From DATGFK01 sp040007395 (lineage in GTDB: Bacteria > Chloroflexota > Anaerolineae > Aggregatilineales > UBA2796), in assembly GCA_040007395.1 (NCBI GenBank), contig JBDTVG010000107.1, forward strand, positions 1 to 64,000: DNA of 64,000 nt, written 5' to 3'. The notes under the pieces were generated by a model. The model saw only the letters and a list, made by a program, of their open reading frames with translations. It was not told the origin of the DNA and ran no database searches. Made by a program: the position numbers and the translations under genes. Below are positions 38,482 through 49,101 of this stretch, piece by piece (within the stretch, counting starts at the first letter, position 1; every line of letters begins with the position of its first letter).

Positions 38482-41400
38482 ATGTCTGATTCCGTGATGA
38501 TTCACCCCGAAACTACTGCGCTCAACGAGTTTGAAGACCGCGCTCAGCAGTTCGCAAAGCAGCAAAGTGTCGGTGGCTCCGAGAAACTCTCGCTTTTGCC
38601 CATCTTGGAAGCCCCCCGCCAGACCGAAACCGCCCTGCGAAAAGCCTACCAACATTTCTCCAAGCTCGCAGAGGAAGATCTGGCGATTTCCTATGGGGGG
38701 GAATGGCTGCTTGACAACTTTTACGTTGTGCAGCAAGCGCTACGTGAGATCAGTGAAGATATGCCACCCGCCTTTTATCGCCAGCTTCCGAGACTGAGCA
38801 GTAGCCCTTTGCAGGGCTATCCGCGCATTTATGCCGTGGCCCATGAGCTGATCCAGAATACAAACCGCAACCTCGATCTTGAACAGATCAAGGCGTTTAT
38901 CGCCGCCTATCAGTACATTACCCCGTTAACGATGGGCGAACTGTGGGCGCTACCCACGATGCTGAGAATCGGCAGTTTGGAAAACTTATCGCAAGCTGTG
39001 ATTCAGCTTATCGGGCTAGATGTTGATCATGTGGTCGGGCCGGCACTGATCGATCTGGGGGTGGTAGTCGACGAATCGCGTATTGCCAACTGCATTTTGA
39101 ATTTGCGGCTGTTGGCGAACCAAGACTGGAAAGATTTTTTTGAAGCCGTCAGTCGAGTCGAGCAGATTCTACGGCGCGATCCCGTGTATGCCGAGATGAA
39201 TTTTGAGACTCGCAACTATTATCGCGAGACAATCGAGCAACTTTCTCCAAAGATTGGTCAGGCAGAAGAACTCATTGCACAGGCGGCGGTTGATCTGGCT
39301 AGCCGGGTCGCGCTCCAACTGCCACACCCGGATCGCACGGCGCATGTTGGCTACTATCTCCTCGACAAAGGCCGCGCTGAACTTGACGCGCTCATCAACT
39401 ATCACCCTTCCGCCAAGATACGCTTGCGCCGCTGGGCAACTGCGAATAATGCTGCGCTCTATATCGGAAGTATCATACTCTTTACCCTCATTGTCGTAGC
39501 GGCGATTGCCACTTATACGTTATCCATTGGTGGAAATTGGCTCCAGATCTTCGGGATTAGTGTGGTCAGTTCGTTGCCCGCCTCGGCTGTGACGGTTGGG
39601 TTAATCAACTGGGCAATCAGCTATTTCACGACACCGCATCGGCTGTCCAAGATGGATTTTCTAGCGGGTATTCCCGACCTGTATAAAACCGCAGTCGTGA
39701 TTCCAGCACTCTTGACTAGCCCCGAAGAAATTCAAAGCCTAACGGCACAATTGGAACTGCATTTTCTCTCTAATCAGGATGCTAACCTGCGCTTTGTGCT
39801 GCTTGGGGACTTTGCCGATGCGCAGCAGCAGCACATGCCCGACGATGAGGCCCTGATCACCGTTGCCACAGCACGTATTGAAGCCTTAAACGCTCAGTAC
39901 AGCCAAGCGGGTGGTTTCTTTTATTTGTTTCTGCGAGAGCGGCGTTGGAATGCTGGCGAACAAGTGTGGATGGCATGGGAACGTAAACGCGGCAAACTAA
40001 TCGAACTTAACCGCTTGGTCATGGGTAACAAAGACTCATCCTTTATGCTCAAAGTCGGAGATTTAGACCAGTTTTCGGGAATGCGCTATGTGATTACACT
40101 CGATGCCGATACCGTGTTGCCCCGCGATAGCGCCGCCAAACTCGTGGCAACGATGGCACACCCCTTGAATCGTGCCCAATTCGATGCTCATGATCGCGTG
40201 ATCGCCGGGTATACGATCTTACAACCCCGTGTGCAAATCTTGCCATCGGCTAATCGATCCCAGTTTGCGCGGATCTTTGCGGGCAATACCGGACTCGATC
40301 TGTACACATTAGCCGCCTCCGATGTGTATCAAGACTTGTTTGGCGAAGGGATTTACGTCGGTAAAGGGATCTACGATGTGGCGGCCTTTGAGCGCAGTCT
40401 GGCGAACCGGATACCCGAAAATGCGCTGCTGAGTCACGATCTTTTTGAAGGCCTGTGGAGCCGCGCCGCACTGGTCACAGATATTGTGCTACTGGAAAAG
40501 TTCCCGTCGCACTATCTGGCACACACCGAACGGATGCGCCGTTGGATACGCGGCGATTGGCAACTGCTGCCTTGGCTACTGCCTCGTGTTCCCGGTACGG
40601 ATGGCTTGATCGCCAACCAATTTTCGATGCTTGACCGCTGGAAGATTCTGGATAATTTGCGGCGCAGTCTAGTAACTCCCACGCTGTTACTATTCTTTAT
40701 CATGGCATGGGTTACGCCGCCGGGATCACCGCTCGTATGGACTATCCTCGGCCTAGTCTTGACCGTTATACCCTTCGTGATGGGTTCTCTTACGCAAATC
40801 GTCCAAACCTTACAGAATGGAACTCCCTTTAGAGGTGGCTATCAGATCCGGCTGGATGTGGTGCGTTGGCTACTGGCGCTCGTCTTCGTGCCTTACGAAG
40901 CGGGATTGTCGATAGATGCCATTGTGACCACCTTGATTCGGCTGCGTACCCGTCGGTATATGCTGCAATGGACAACGGCTGCGGCAAGTGCCCGTCTTCT
41001 GGGAAACCTGCTCTCTCTGGATGCCATTTGGCAAAAAATGATCGCGTCACTAGCGCTCACGTTGGGGATTGCCCTGCTCGTTACTGTGACGCATCCAAGT
41101 GCATTTTTCGTAGCGGTGCCGCTGCTTGTGGCGTGGTTTGCCGCACCACGAGCAGCACACTGGCTGAGTCAGCCGATCAAAGTTGAATCAGAAACGCTGA
41201 CCGGGGATCAGGAAGCCCAACTCAGGGAACTTGCTCGCCAAACGTGGCTCTACTTTGAAAAATTTGTTGGCCCTGCCGACCATTGGTTGCCGCCTGATCA
41301 TTTTCAGCAGTCACCGCGTGGTATTGTCGCGCACCAAACCTCACCAACGAATATTGGCCTACTTTTGCTATCGACCTTAGCGGCCTATGATTTTGGCTAT

Positions 41401-44400
41401 ATTGGTCTGCTCGATCTGATCCTCCGGCTGCGCTCAACTTTTGAAACCCTTCAGGGGTTAGAGCGGTATCGCGGTCACTTTTTGAACTGGTACGATACGC
41501 AATCGTTGAAACCGCTGTTGCCTCGCTATGTCTCAACGGTAGATAGCGGTAATCTTATCGGCAGCTTGTTCACGCTCCGCCAAGCGTTGCAAGACATTCT
41601 TCGTACTCCGATCATGCGGGGGCGGCGCTGGCAGGGTATTCTGGATACGCTCAATATTCTGAACACTAAATTGATGAGTCTGACCGATCCGGGGATTGAT
41701 GTGCTGCACGATGATCTGGCCCGGATTATCGACAAGATTACGGCGGTTCAATCGTTTTCATTGGCTTGGACTTCTAACCTGATCCAGCTTGCCGAAACGC
41801 AATGGCCTCAGTTCAGCCAACGTTTGTTAGTGTTCTGCGAAACCGCTGGAGCGCATCTTGATCCAATGGTGCTGGAAGAAGTACGGATTTATTCAGATCG
41901 TGCCTTCCAAACCATTGTGAATCTGAAACGCGATATCGATATTCTTTTGCCGTGGCTTTTTTTGTTCGAGAATTCGCCAACACTATTTTCGCGTTCAGAC
42001 CTTGACCCAGCCATTGGGGAACTATGGCTGGGCTTAAAAACGCTCGTTGCCACAATTCCCAGCTTAGGCGAGATCAGTAACGTTTACAGGGCAGGTCAAA
42101 CACAAGCCGCGCTGCTTCGGAGTAGCTTGGTACAGAGTCATCAGCCGCGCAATAACGAACTGAATGAAGCTGTTGAGTGGTGCGGGGTGTTGATCACTAC
42201 CTTTGTTCAAGCGCGAATGGATTCAGAGGCGTTACAGATCGGCTTTCAAGATCTGAACGAACAGGCCGAACTGTATATCAAGACGACGGATTTTCGCTTC
42301 TTGTTCAATCTACAACGCCGCGTTTTTCACATTGGTTATAACGTGATCACCGAGCGACTCGACAACAGTTTTTACGACCTGTTGGCCTCGGAAGCCCGAC
42401 TCGCCAGCTTGATCGCCATTGCGAAAGACGACATTCCACAGAGTCATTGGTTACATCTGAGCCGTCCCTTGACCGAGGTGGACGGCAAACAGGCACTGCT
42501 GTCGTGGAGTGGCACGATGTTTGAGTACCTCATGCCGCGCTTGCTGATGCGAACGTACCCGAATACGCTGCTCGATCAAAGTTATCAATCGGTGGTCGAT
42601 TACCAGATCGCCTACGGACAGCAAAATAAGGTTCCGTGGGGGATCTCGGAATCTGGATTTTATGCCTTTGATGGCAATGCAAACTATCAATATCGCGCCT
42701 TCGGTGTCCCACGTCTAGCGTTTAAGCGCGGCATGGCAGACGATCTTGTGATTGCGCCATACGCATCGCTTATTGCGCTGCCTATTCGTCCGTTGGCGGT
42801 GTTAAAGAATCTTGCACAACTGCGCGAACAACAGGCCATCGGAGTCTATGGCCTCTTTGAAGCTATCGATTACACACCCAACCGTATGGGCTTAGGACGC
42901 ACCCACGCCGTTATTCAGGAATATATGGCGCATCATCAGGGGATGATTCTGCTTGCATTGGATAACTACTTCCACGATGACGTGATGGTCAAACGCTTCC
43001 ACGCCGATCCGCGCATCCAAAGTATCGAACTGCTGTTGCAAGAACTGATCCCGCCGAACCCTGAACTGCAAAATCCCACACCGGAAAATGGCAGCGCGTT
43101 GCAACTTGCCCAAGCGGTGACTTCGGTTGCCCCTTGGACCGCAGCAACCGAGAGTCCGCTGCCACAGGTTCACTACTTATCCAACGGGAACTATGGCGTA
43201 CTGTTGACCAGTTCGGGAGGCGGGTACAGTCAGTGGAAATCGACTGATTTGACCCGCTGGCACGCTGACACAACACTCGACGAGTGGGGAACGTGGATTT
43301 ATATCAAGGATGAGGAGGATGGCGCGGTATGGTCAGCCGGCTACCAGCCAACCGCAGTTTCGCCCAACGAACAGCAAGTTCTGTTTCACCCCTATAAAGC
43401 CGAATTTCAACGGCGTGATCACGATATTTCGCTGAATCTTGAAGTTAGTGTCGCCCCCAGTGATGATGTCGAGATGCGGCGTATCCGGCTGACCAACCAT
43501 AGCAACCGTAAACGCCGTTTGACGGTCACGAGTTATGGTGAGGTTATCCTAACGGCGCAAGCCAACGATCTGCGCCATCCGGCCTTCAATAAACTCTTTA
43601 TTGAGAGCGAAGTTATCCCCGAACTTGAAACGCTGCTATTTCACCGCCGCCCTCGATCAGCAACGGAAACGCCTATCTTTCTGGCGCATTTGCTGATCGG
43701 CAAAGACGGCCCATTGCCCATTGAGTATGAAACAGACCGAGCGCAATTTATCGGACGCTATCAAACCCCACGCACTCCGCTGGCACTCATGGAGAAACAT
43801 CTGTCGGGAACCATTGGCGCAACGCTTGACCCGATTTTTGCGCTTGGCTGTACGGTAGAATTGGAACCTTATGGCTCGGTACAGTTTGCCTATTTGACCA
43901 TCGCGGCGGAAACACGGCCCAAGATTCTGGAGATTGCAGGTCGTTATCGCAATTGGTCGGTGCTTGACCATGCTTTTGAGCAAGCGCGTTACCAGAGTGA
44001 ACTCGAACTTCGCCAACTCGCCCTCGATACCCCTGACCTTGAACTCATCCAGCAGATGCTTGGTGCATTGTTCTATCCATATCTGGGGGTTCGCGCTCCG
44101 GCGGCGACTTTGGCGGCAAATACAAAAGCGCAACCGGGCTTGTGGGCATTCGGGATTTCGGGCGATTACCCGATTGTGTTGGTACATATCAGCAATGACA
44201 ACCATTTAGGCTTGGTACGCGACCTCTTGCGGGCGCACATTTACTGGCGCAACCGTCAGATCAAAGTGACCCTCGTCATTCTCAATGAGCACGATAGTGC
44301 CTATACGCAGGAACTTTACAGTCAGGTGTATCGTTTGGTGTCCCGCAACGGTGGCGAAACGTGGCTCAACCGACACGACGGCATTTTTATCTTGCCAGCA

Positions 44401-47028
44401 GATCGGATGAATGACGCAGATCGGATTTTGCTCGACAGCGCCACCCGTGTCAATTTGGATGGCGAAAAAGGATCGCTGCGCGACCAACTGGCAGCGCTAC
44501 GCCAAATGCCGATCTACTTACCCGCCTTTATCCCGGTTGCAGTGGCTTCCAATCCCGCTGAGACAACAGACCCACTGCTACGCCCCACCGATTTGTTATT
44601 CGATAATGGAAGTGGGGGATTCAGTCCTGACGGACGCGAATATGTGATCTATCTGGAAGCGGGTCGAACCTTACCCGCCCCTTGGATTAATGTCATCGCG
44701 ACTCCACAGTTCGGGTTTATTGCTTCTGAGGCGGGGCTAGGCTGTACATGGGCGGGCAACAGCGGCGAGAATCGGATCACCGCATGGCACAATGATCCGG
44801 TCAGTGATCGCCCGTCAGAAGCGCTCTACCTGCGTGATGAGGAAACGGCACGAATCTGGTCGCCTACGCTCCTGCCGACCCGCGATGAAATGCCCTATCT
44901 CATTCGGCATGGCGCTGGCTACTCGATCTTTGAGCATCGCAGTGACGGCCTTGCCCAAACCCTGCGGGTGTTTGCCGTGCCCGATGCGCCGCTCAAAGTG
45001 ATCCAGCTGCGGCTGGAAAATACGTGGCATCGTCCACGACGCATTACCCTAACGTACTATGCCGACTGGATTTTGGGGACGACCAAAGACGTTACTCAGC
45101 AGTATATTATCCCGGAATTTGACGCGAACAGTCATACGCTGCTGGCTCGCAACCCTTACAGCCCTGAGTTCGGTACGGCGGTGGCTTTTGTGACTGCTAG
45201 CAAAGATCTACATGGGTTAACCACGGATCGAGCGGAATTTCTTGGACGGCTCGGTAGTTCGCGGAATCCTGTGGCGCTGTCGCGTATCGGGCTAGGAGGA
45301 ACCGTCAGTGCAGGTCTGGATACCTGCGCGGTACTTCAATTGCATATCGATCTACCTATTGGCGGCAGCGAAGAAGTCTTTTTTATTCTGGGGCAAGCCG
45401 AAAGCCGTGATCGGGCGATCCAACTGGCGACTGACTTTCAACAGCCTGCAAAGGTTGACTCAGCGTGGCAAGCCGTTCACGATTTCTGGGAAAAGACGCT
45501 CAACACCGTCACGATCCGCACTCCCAATGCAGCCTTAAATCTGCTGCCACGCTGGTTGCTCTATCAGACATTATCTTGCCGGATCTGGGGCCGCGCAGCC
45601 CTGTATCAATCCAGTGGCGCATTCGGATTCCGCGATCAGCTTCAAGATATTCTGGCGGTGATCCATGCCCAACCGGGGGTAGCACGGGAGCATATTCTGG
45701 AAGCGGCACGCCATCAATTTGATGCAGGCGATGTTTTACATTGGTGGCATCCCCCATCAGGGCGTGGCGTGCGCACTCGATTCTCGGATGACCTGCTATG
45801 GCTGCCGTTTGTCGTGTCGGAATATGTCAGTGTTACGGGCGATCAGGCCATCCTTGATGAGCATATGCCTTTTCTCAAAGGGGAGCCATTGAAACCCGGT
45901 GAAGATGAACGCTACGGACTCTATGAAGCCACCTCTGAAAAGTACAGCCTGTACGAACATTGTCGTCGTGCGCTGGAAAAGGGATCAACGCACGGTACAC
46001 ACGGACTACCGTTGATGGGCAGCGGCGACTGGAACGATGGCATGAACCGCGTCGGGATTGAGGGACGCGGGGAGAGTGTTTGGGTAGGCTGGTTCCTGTA
46101 CGCCACATTGGGTCGATTTATCCCACTGAGCGAAGCACGCGGCGAGACAAAGCAAGCAGTAGCCTACCGTCGGCAAGCCGATGAATTGCAAAGCGCTCTG
46201 GAGAATCAGGCATGGGATGGGGAATGGTATCTCAGAGCGTTCTATGATGATGGGCTGCCGTTGGGCGCTGCACAGAATCAAGAATGTCGCATCGACTCTA
46301 TCGCGCAGTCGTGGGCTGTGCTTTCTGGCGCGGGGGAAAACCGACGCATTTATCAGGCAATGGAGTCGGTTGCCGCGCAGTTGATCGATACCGAGGCACA
46401 AGCCCTTTTGCTGTTTACGCCGCCCTTTGATAAAACGCCGCGTGATCCCGGCTATATCAAAGGCTATCCACCGGGCATCCGCGAAAATGGCGGGCAATAT
46501 ACCCATGCGGCCTTGTGGACGATCTGGGCTTTTGCGGCGTTAGGGCAAGGGGACCGCGCAGAAGCCTTGATCGATATGTTAAACCCGATTCTGCATAGCG
46601 ATACCGCCGAAAAAATGCAGCGTTACCGAGTTGAACCGTATGTTATTGCAGCGGATGTGTATAGTATGCCGCCCTATCAAGGTCGAGGGGGCTGGACATG
46701 GTACACTGGTTCGTCAGGCTGGATGTATCGGCTCATTGTTGAAGCGCTTTTAGGGCTGAAGCGCACTGGATCAACCTTGCATATCAATCCCTGTATTCCA
46801 AAAGCATGGGCAGAATTTGATCTTACATTGCAAGAGAGGGGAATTCTTTATGACATCCATGTCGAGAACCCTGAGCATGTCAATCGCGGAGTATGCGAAG
46901 TAATTGTTGATGGGCAAATACAGCCGTCGCTGGCTATTCTATTAACGAACGGTAGCGAGCACCACACAATCACGATTCGGTTGGGTATAGCCTTTGAAAG
47001 TGAGGAGAAATTCGTAGGAGTCCAATAA
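38482..47028 (+). CDS. Cyclic beta-1,2-glucan synthase-like protein (GT84-GH94)
   Basis: A 2,848-residue membrane enzyme with the NdvB/Cgs order. After an N-terminal soluble part come two helices (about 327-343 and 360-380); then the GT84 transferase with the acidic motif LDADTV near 540 and RMRRWIRGDWQ near 684 (the QxxRW-like site); a cluster of helices (about 732-893); a glucoamylase-like domain (about 1350-1490, VPWGISESGFYAFDG and HHQGMILLAL); and two GH94-type beta domains. The C-terminal GH94 catalytic barrel carries GSGDWNDGMN with D2516 and D2519. In Cgs proteins the transferase builds a linear beta-1,2-glucan on the protein and the GH94 part sets chain length. ATG 38482 is preferred over GTG 38476. 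Length matches proteobacterial homologues. Confidence 0.9.
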   Translation: MSDSVMIHPETTALNEFEDRAQQFAKQQSVGGSEKLSLLPILEAPRQTETALRKAYQHFSKLAEEDLAISYGGEWLLDNFYVVQQALREISEDMPPAFYRQLPRLSSSPLQGYPRIYAVAHELIQNTNRNLDLEQIKAFIAAYQYITPLTMGELWALPTMLRIGSLENLSQAVIQLIGLDVDHVVGPALIDLGVVVDESRIANCILNLRLLANQDWKDFFEAVSRVEQILRRDPVYAEMNFETRNYYRETIEQLSPKIGQAEELIAQAAVDLASRVALQLPHPDRTAHVGYYLLDKGRAELDALINYHPSAKIRLRRWATANNAALYIGSIILFTLIVVAAIATYTLSIGGNWLQIFGISVVSSLPASAVTVGLINWAISYFTTPHRLSKMDFLAGIPDLYKTAVVIPALLTSPEEIQSLTAQLELHFLSNQDANLRFVLLGDFADAQQQHMPDDEALITVATARIEALNAQYSQAGGFFYLFLRERRWNAGEQVWMAWERKRGKLIELNRLVMGNKDSSFMLKVGDLDQFSGMRYVITLDADTVLPRDSAAKLVATMAHPLNRAQFDAHDRVIAGYTILQPRVQILPSANRSQFARIFAGNTGLDLYTLAASDVYQDLFGEGIYVGKGIYDVAAFERSLANRIPENALLSHDLFEGLWSRAALVTDIVLLEKFPSHYLAHTERMRRWIRGDWQLLPWLLPRVPGTDGLIANQFSMLDRWKILDNLRRSLVTPTLLLFFIMAWVTPPGSPLVWTILGLVLTVIPFVMGSLTQIVQTLQNGTPFRGGYQIRLDVVRWLLALVFVPYEAGLSIDAIVTTLIRLRTRRYMLQWTTAAASARLLGNLLSLDAIWQKMIASLALTLGIALLVTVTHPSAFFVAVPLLVAWFAAPRAAHWLSQPIKVESETLTGDQEAQLRELARQTWLYFEKFVGPADHWLPPDHFQQSPRGIVAHQTSPTNIGLLLLSTLAAYDFGYIGLLDLILRLRSTFETLQGLERYRGHFLNWYDTQSLKPLLPRYVSTVDSGNLIGSLFTLRQALQDILRTPIMRGRRWQGILDTLNILNTKLMSLTDPGIDVLHDDLARIIDKITAVQSFSLAWTSNLIQLAETQWPQFSQRLLVFCETAGAHLDPMVLEEVRIYSDRAFQTIVNLKRDIDILLPWLFLFENSPTLFSRSDLDPAIGELWLGLKTLVATIPSLGEISNVYRAGQTQAALLRSSLVQSHQPRNNELNEAVEWCGVLITTFVQARMDSEALQIGFQDLNEQAELYIKTTDFRFLFNLQRRVFHIGYNVITERLDNSFYDLLASEARLASLIAIAKDDIPQSHWLHLSRPLTEVDGKQALLSWSGTMFEYLMPRLLMRTYPNTLLDQSYQSVVDYQIAYGQQNKVPWGISESGFYAFDGNANYQYRAFGVPRLAFKRGMADDLVIAPYASLIALPIRPLAVLKNLAQLREQQAIGVYGLFEAIDYTPNRMGLGRTHAVIQEYMAHHQGMILLALDNYFHDDVMVKRFHADPRIQSIELLLQELIPPNPELQNPTPENGSALQLAQAVTSVAPWTAATESPLPQVHYLSNGNYGVLLTSSGGGYSQWKSTDLTRWHADTTLDEWGTWIYIKDEEDGAVWSAGYQPTAVSPNEQQVLFHPYKAEFQRRDHDISLNLEVSVAPSDDVEMRRIRLTNHSNRKRRLTVTSYGEVILTAQANDLRHPAFNKLFIESEVIPELETLLFHRRPRSATETPIFLAHLLIGKDGPLPIEYETDRAQFIGRYQTPRTPLALMEKHLSGTIGATLDPIFALGCTVELEPYGSVQFAYLTIAAETRPKILEIAGRYRNWSVLDHAFEQARYQSELELRQLALDTPDLELIQQMLGALFYPYLGVRAPAATLAANTKAQPGLWAFGISGDYPIVLVHISNDNHLGLVRDLLRAHIYWRNRQIKVTLVILNEHDSAYTQELYSQVYRLVSRNGGETWLNRHDGIFILPADRMNDADRILLDSATRVNLDGEKGSLRDQLAALRQMPIYLPAFIPVAVASNPAETTDPLLRPTDLLFDNGSGGFSPDGREYVIYLEAGRTLPAPWINVIATPQFGFIASEAGLGCTWAGNSGENRITAWHNDPVSDRPSEALYLRDEETARIWSPTLLPTRDEMPYLIRHGAGYSIFEHRSDGLAQTLRVFAVPDAPLKVIQLRLENTWHRPRRITLTYYADWILGTTKDVTQQYIIPEFDANSHTLLARNPYSPEFGTAVAFVTASKDLHGLTTDRAEFLGRLGSSRNPVALSRIGLGGTVSAGLDTCAVLQLHIDLPIGGSEEVFFILGQAESRDRAIQLATDFQQPAKVDSAWQAVHDFWEKTLNTVTIRTPNAALNLLPRWLLYQTLSCRIWGRAALYQSSGAFGFRDQLQDILAVIHAQPGVAREHILEAARHQFDAGDVLHWWHPPSGRGVRTRFSDDLLWLPFVVSEYVSVTGDQAILDEHMPFLKGEPLKPGEDERYGLYEATSEKYSLYEHCRRALEKGSTHGTHGLPLMGSGDWNDGMNRVGIEGRGESVWVGWFLYATLGRFIPLSEARGETKQAVAYRRQADELQSALENQAWDGEWYLRAFYDDGLPLGAAQNQECRIDSIAQSWAVLSGAGENRRIYQAMESVAAQLIDTEAQALLLFTPPFDKTPRDPGYIKGYPPGIRENGGQYTHAALWTIWAFAALGQGDRAEALIDMLNPILHSDTAEKMQRYRVEPYVIAADVYSMPPYQGRGGWTWYTGSSGWMYRLIVEALLGLKRTGSTLHINPCIPKAWAEFDLTLQERGILYDIHVENPEHVNRGVCEVIVDGQIQPSLAILLTNGSEHHTITIRLGIAFESEEKFVGVQ

Positions 47029-47052
47029 TTATCTTCAGGTGACTTTCTTAGC

Positions 47053-47086
47053 TGGACTTGTGTCAAAATAGCTGTGATTAAAGTCA
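47053..47086 (+). repeat. 34-bp dispersed repeat, copy B
   Basis: Exact inverted match to 29739-29772, starting TGGACTTGTGTC. It lies 25 bases behind the glucan synthase stop, in an intergenic region with no other element of mobile DNA. Confidence 0.85.
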
Positions 47087-47132
47087 AATAGCGCGAAATA
47101 TTGGTATTCAAGCTAACTGAGAACGCCTTGCA

Positions 47133-47161
47133 TTCGTATTCACGACGTTGTAATGTATAAT
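47133..47161 (+). promoter_or_regulatory. Candidate promoter of the LacI-type regulator
   Basis: A perfect TATAAT (47156-47161) is present; the best -35, TTCGTA (47133-47138, 17-base spacer), matches only 3/6. It lies 21 bases before the start codon. Confidence 0.4.
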
Positions 47162-47181
47162 CCGTTCTATAACGCCTGTCT

Positions 47182-48258
47182 ATGAGTAAAAGTAACGATG
47201 CAATGCCTATTCAAAAATCTAAAGACCGCAAACAAGCGGTAACGATGACGGAAATTGCTCGGTTGGCGGGAGTTTCACAGAGTACCGTTTCGCGAGTTCT
47301 CAACGGTAGTACGCATGTTATACCTGAAAAAAAGGCCGCCGTTCTTCAGATCATCGAACGATTCAACTATCGACCCAACATCGCCGCGCAGGGGTTAGTT
47401 AGTGGTAAAACGCTCCAAATCGGAGTCCTAACTCGGCATTTAGGCAGCCCCTATTTCAGTGAGATACTGCGTGGGATTGCAGTCGCCATGGACGGCTCGA
47501 ATTATCATCCAGTTATTGGCTTAGGCAGCGAAAGCCCCCGCGAAGACCGTAGCGCTCTCGAATTGTTGTTGTCGCGTGGTGTCGATGGAATCATTTTGCA
47601 GGCTCCACAACACGTACAAGGCATAGACGGCGATTATTTATGCGACTTAGCCGAAGCGATCCCGCTGATTGTGATCGGCGCATGTATTCCGGGGATCGAA
47701 AACCAATGTCTGAGAGTCAAGAACTTCGAGGGTGGTTATTTAGCGACTTCCTATTTGATCGAAAACGGGCATATCGCGATTGCACATATTACCGGTAAAA
47801 TGCCGATTGAAGACGCGGTGCAACGGCGTGCTGGCTATTGCCAAGCGCTCATCGATCATGGGCTTGAAGTTGTCCCAGAACTTATTATCGAAGGCAATTT
47901 TTCAGAGTCTATAGGCGCAGAGGCGGTGGAGACGCTCCTAGCCCACAGCGCTCGCTACCCGTTTTCGGCCATTTTTGTCGCCAATGATCAGGCCGCTGTT
48001 GGGGTAAGGCTAGCCCTTTTTTACAAGGGGATTGCGGTTCCTGAACAGGTGTCGCTTGTTGGGTTTGATGATCTCCCCGGCACGCAATATATGATTCCAC
48101 CACTGACGACAATTCGGCAGCCCGTGTTTCAGATGGGGATGATGGCATCACAGGCAGTGTTAGCCCTAGCGGCAGGCGAAGAAATCCATTTGGATGAAAT
48201 TCCGCTTGAGCTTATCACGCGACAATCAGTTGCATTTCGGAAAAACATTCACCTTTAG
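47182..48258 (+). CDS. LacI/GalR-family transcriptional regulator
   Basis: A 358-residue repressor. The HTH and hinge helix are at about 22-75: MTEIARLAGVSQSTVSRVLN, then RFNYRPNIAAQGLVSGKT. The periplasmic-binding-protein-like effector domain follows (IGVLTRHLGSPYFSEIL, GVDGIILQAPQ, AIFVANDQAAVGVRLAL, VSLVGFDDLPGTQY), with the usual dimerisation core. It binds a sugar or related effector; which one cannot be told. Directly downstream of the glucan synthase gene in the same direction, so control of glucan or sugar metabolism is a reasonable inference. Confidence 0.92.
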   Translation: MSKSNDAMPIQKSKDRKQAVTMTEIARLAGVSQSTVSRVLNGSTHVIPEKKAAVLQIIERFNYRPNIAAQGLVSGKTLQIGVLTRHLGSPYFSEILRGIAVAMDGSNYHPVIGLGSESPREDRSALELLLSRGVDGIILQAPQHVQGIDGDYLCDLAEAIPLIVIGACIPGIENQCLRVKNFEGGYLATSYLIENGHIAIAHITGKMPIEDAVQRRAGYCQALIDHGLEVVPELIIEGNFSESIGAEAVETLLAHSARYPFSAIFVANDQAAVGVRLALFYKGIAVPEQVSLVGFDDLPGTQYMIPPLTTIRQPVFQMGMMASQAVLALAAGEEIHLDEIPLELITRQSVAFRKNIHL

Positions 48259-48529
48259 TACTAGCGCAAACGCTTTAAGGCTGCTCTTGTCCGTGATTTC
48301 GTGTTTGAGCTTCCTTCCTCACGTTGGATGCGTTTGCTGTACCTATCTTGATTGGTTTTCTGGAAAAAAGGGGAATTACAAATTTGAGTATATTAAGAAA
48401 GAAATTGATTATTTGCACTGAAATTTTTAGAGCGCTTAAGCAAATTGGGACTCCTGAAGCCTTAGAACCCATAGCCATAACCAAGCAACAGAATCATTAG
48501 TATTTCAATGGTTCTCTAGCAAGGGAATT
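48259..48529. other. Intergenic, no gene found
   Basis: AT-rich spacer behind the LacI-type gene. GCGCAAACGCTTTA at about 48265 and GAGCGCTTAAGC at about 48430 resemble half-palindromic LacI-family sites (centred CG with flanking A/T) but are imperfect. Confidence 0.35.
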
Positions 48530-48585
48530 GTCTCTCGGATTGGGAAGGTCAGGTTTGGCCTACCCTATTCGAGAGACTGTTGTTT
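48530..48585. terminator. Bidirectional terminator
   Basis: GTCTCTCG (48530-48537) and CGAGAGAC (48570-48577) enclose GGG/CCC and AGGTC/GGCCT stems, making one long hairpin followed by TGTTGTTTA. It serves the convergent LacI and OsmC genes. Confidence 0.7.
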
Positions 48586-48610
48586 AGCCTTAGCGATCTA
48601 GCCTAAGCCC

Positions 48611-49045
48611 CTATTTGCTTAACTTGGCATCCAGTTCGATCTCGACCGCAGCCAGCGCTCTGGAAACTATGCAAGTACGTTTGGTTTCTTCGGCGTTTGT
48701 CAGGAATGTGCCTTCATCGATGTCTTCGACGGTGCCGACAGTTTCCAAGCGAATCTTGGTGATAGTACGCGGCGCGGTCTCGGACAAATAAACGATAGCG
48801 CGTGTATTGATATGATGGACTTTGTGCTCTTTGGTACTCAACAGGTTGGCAAGCGCCATGGTAAAGCAGGCGGCGTGCGCCGACGCGATCAACTCTTCGG
48901 GATTCGTGCCAGCCCCATCGCCAAAGCGCGTAGTAAATGTATAGGGAGTCTCTTTGAGAACACCGCTCTGTGTGCTGATTGTGCCTTCACCTTCACGCAA
49001 GTTGCCATGCCATACGGCCTCAGCCGAACGCTCAATATCCGCCAT
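48611..49045 (-). CDS. OsmC-family peroxiredoxin
   Basis: A 144-residue OsmC/Ohr protein that reduces organic hydroperoxides by a thiol mechanism. The two reactive cysteines are C60 (SAHAACFTMAL) and C125 (KRTCIVSRAL), and the N-terminal GEGTISTQSGVL and NPEELIASA elements are typical of the OsmC branch, as opposed to Ohr. It is followed by a shared hairpin terminator. Presumed monocistronic; a cytoplasmic dimer in the family. Confidence 0.93.
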   Translation of the reverse strand: MADIERSAEAVWHGNLREGEGTISTQSGVLKETPYTFTTRFGDGAGTNPEELIASAHAACFTMALANLLSTKEHKVHHINTRAIVYLSETAPRTITKIRLETVGTVEDIDEGTFLTNAEETKRTCIVSRALAAVEIELDAKLSK

Positions 49046-49101
49046 AATGTGTATTTTCCTTATGAATTATGTCACTCTACAACACTAAAGAATCTAGCGC
49101 T

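Noticed and set aside
48259..48440. LacI operators behind the LacI-type gene
   Set aside because: The candidate sites are imperfect and lie downstream of the regulator with no target gene in reach.
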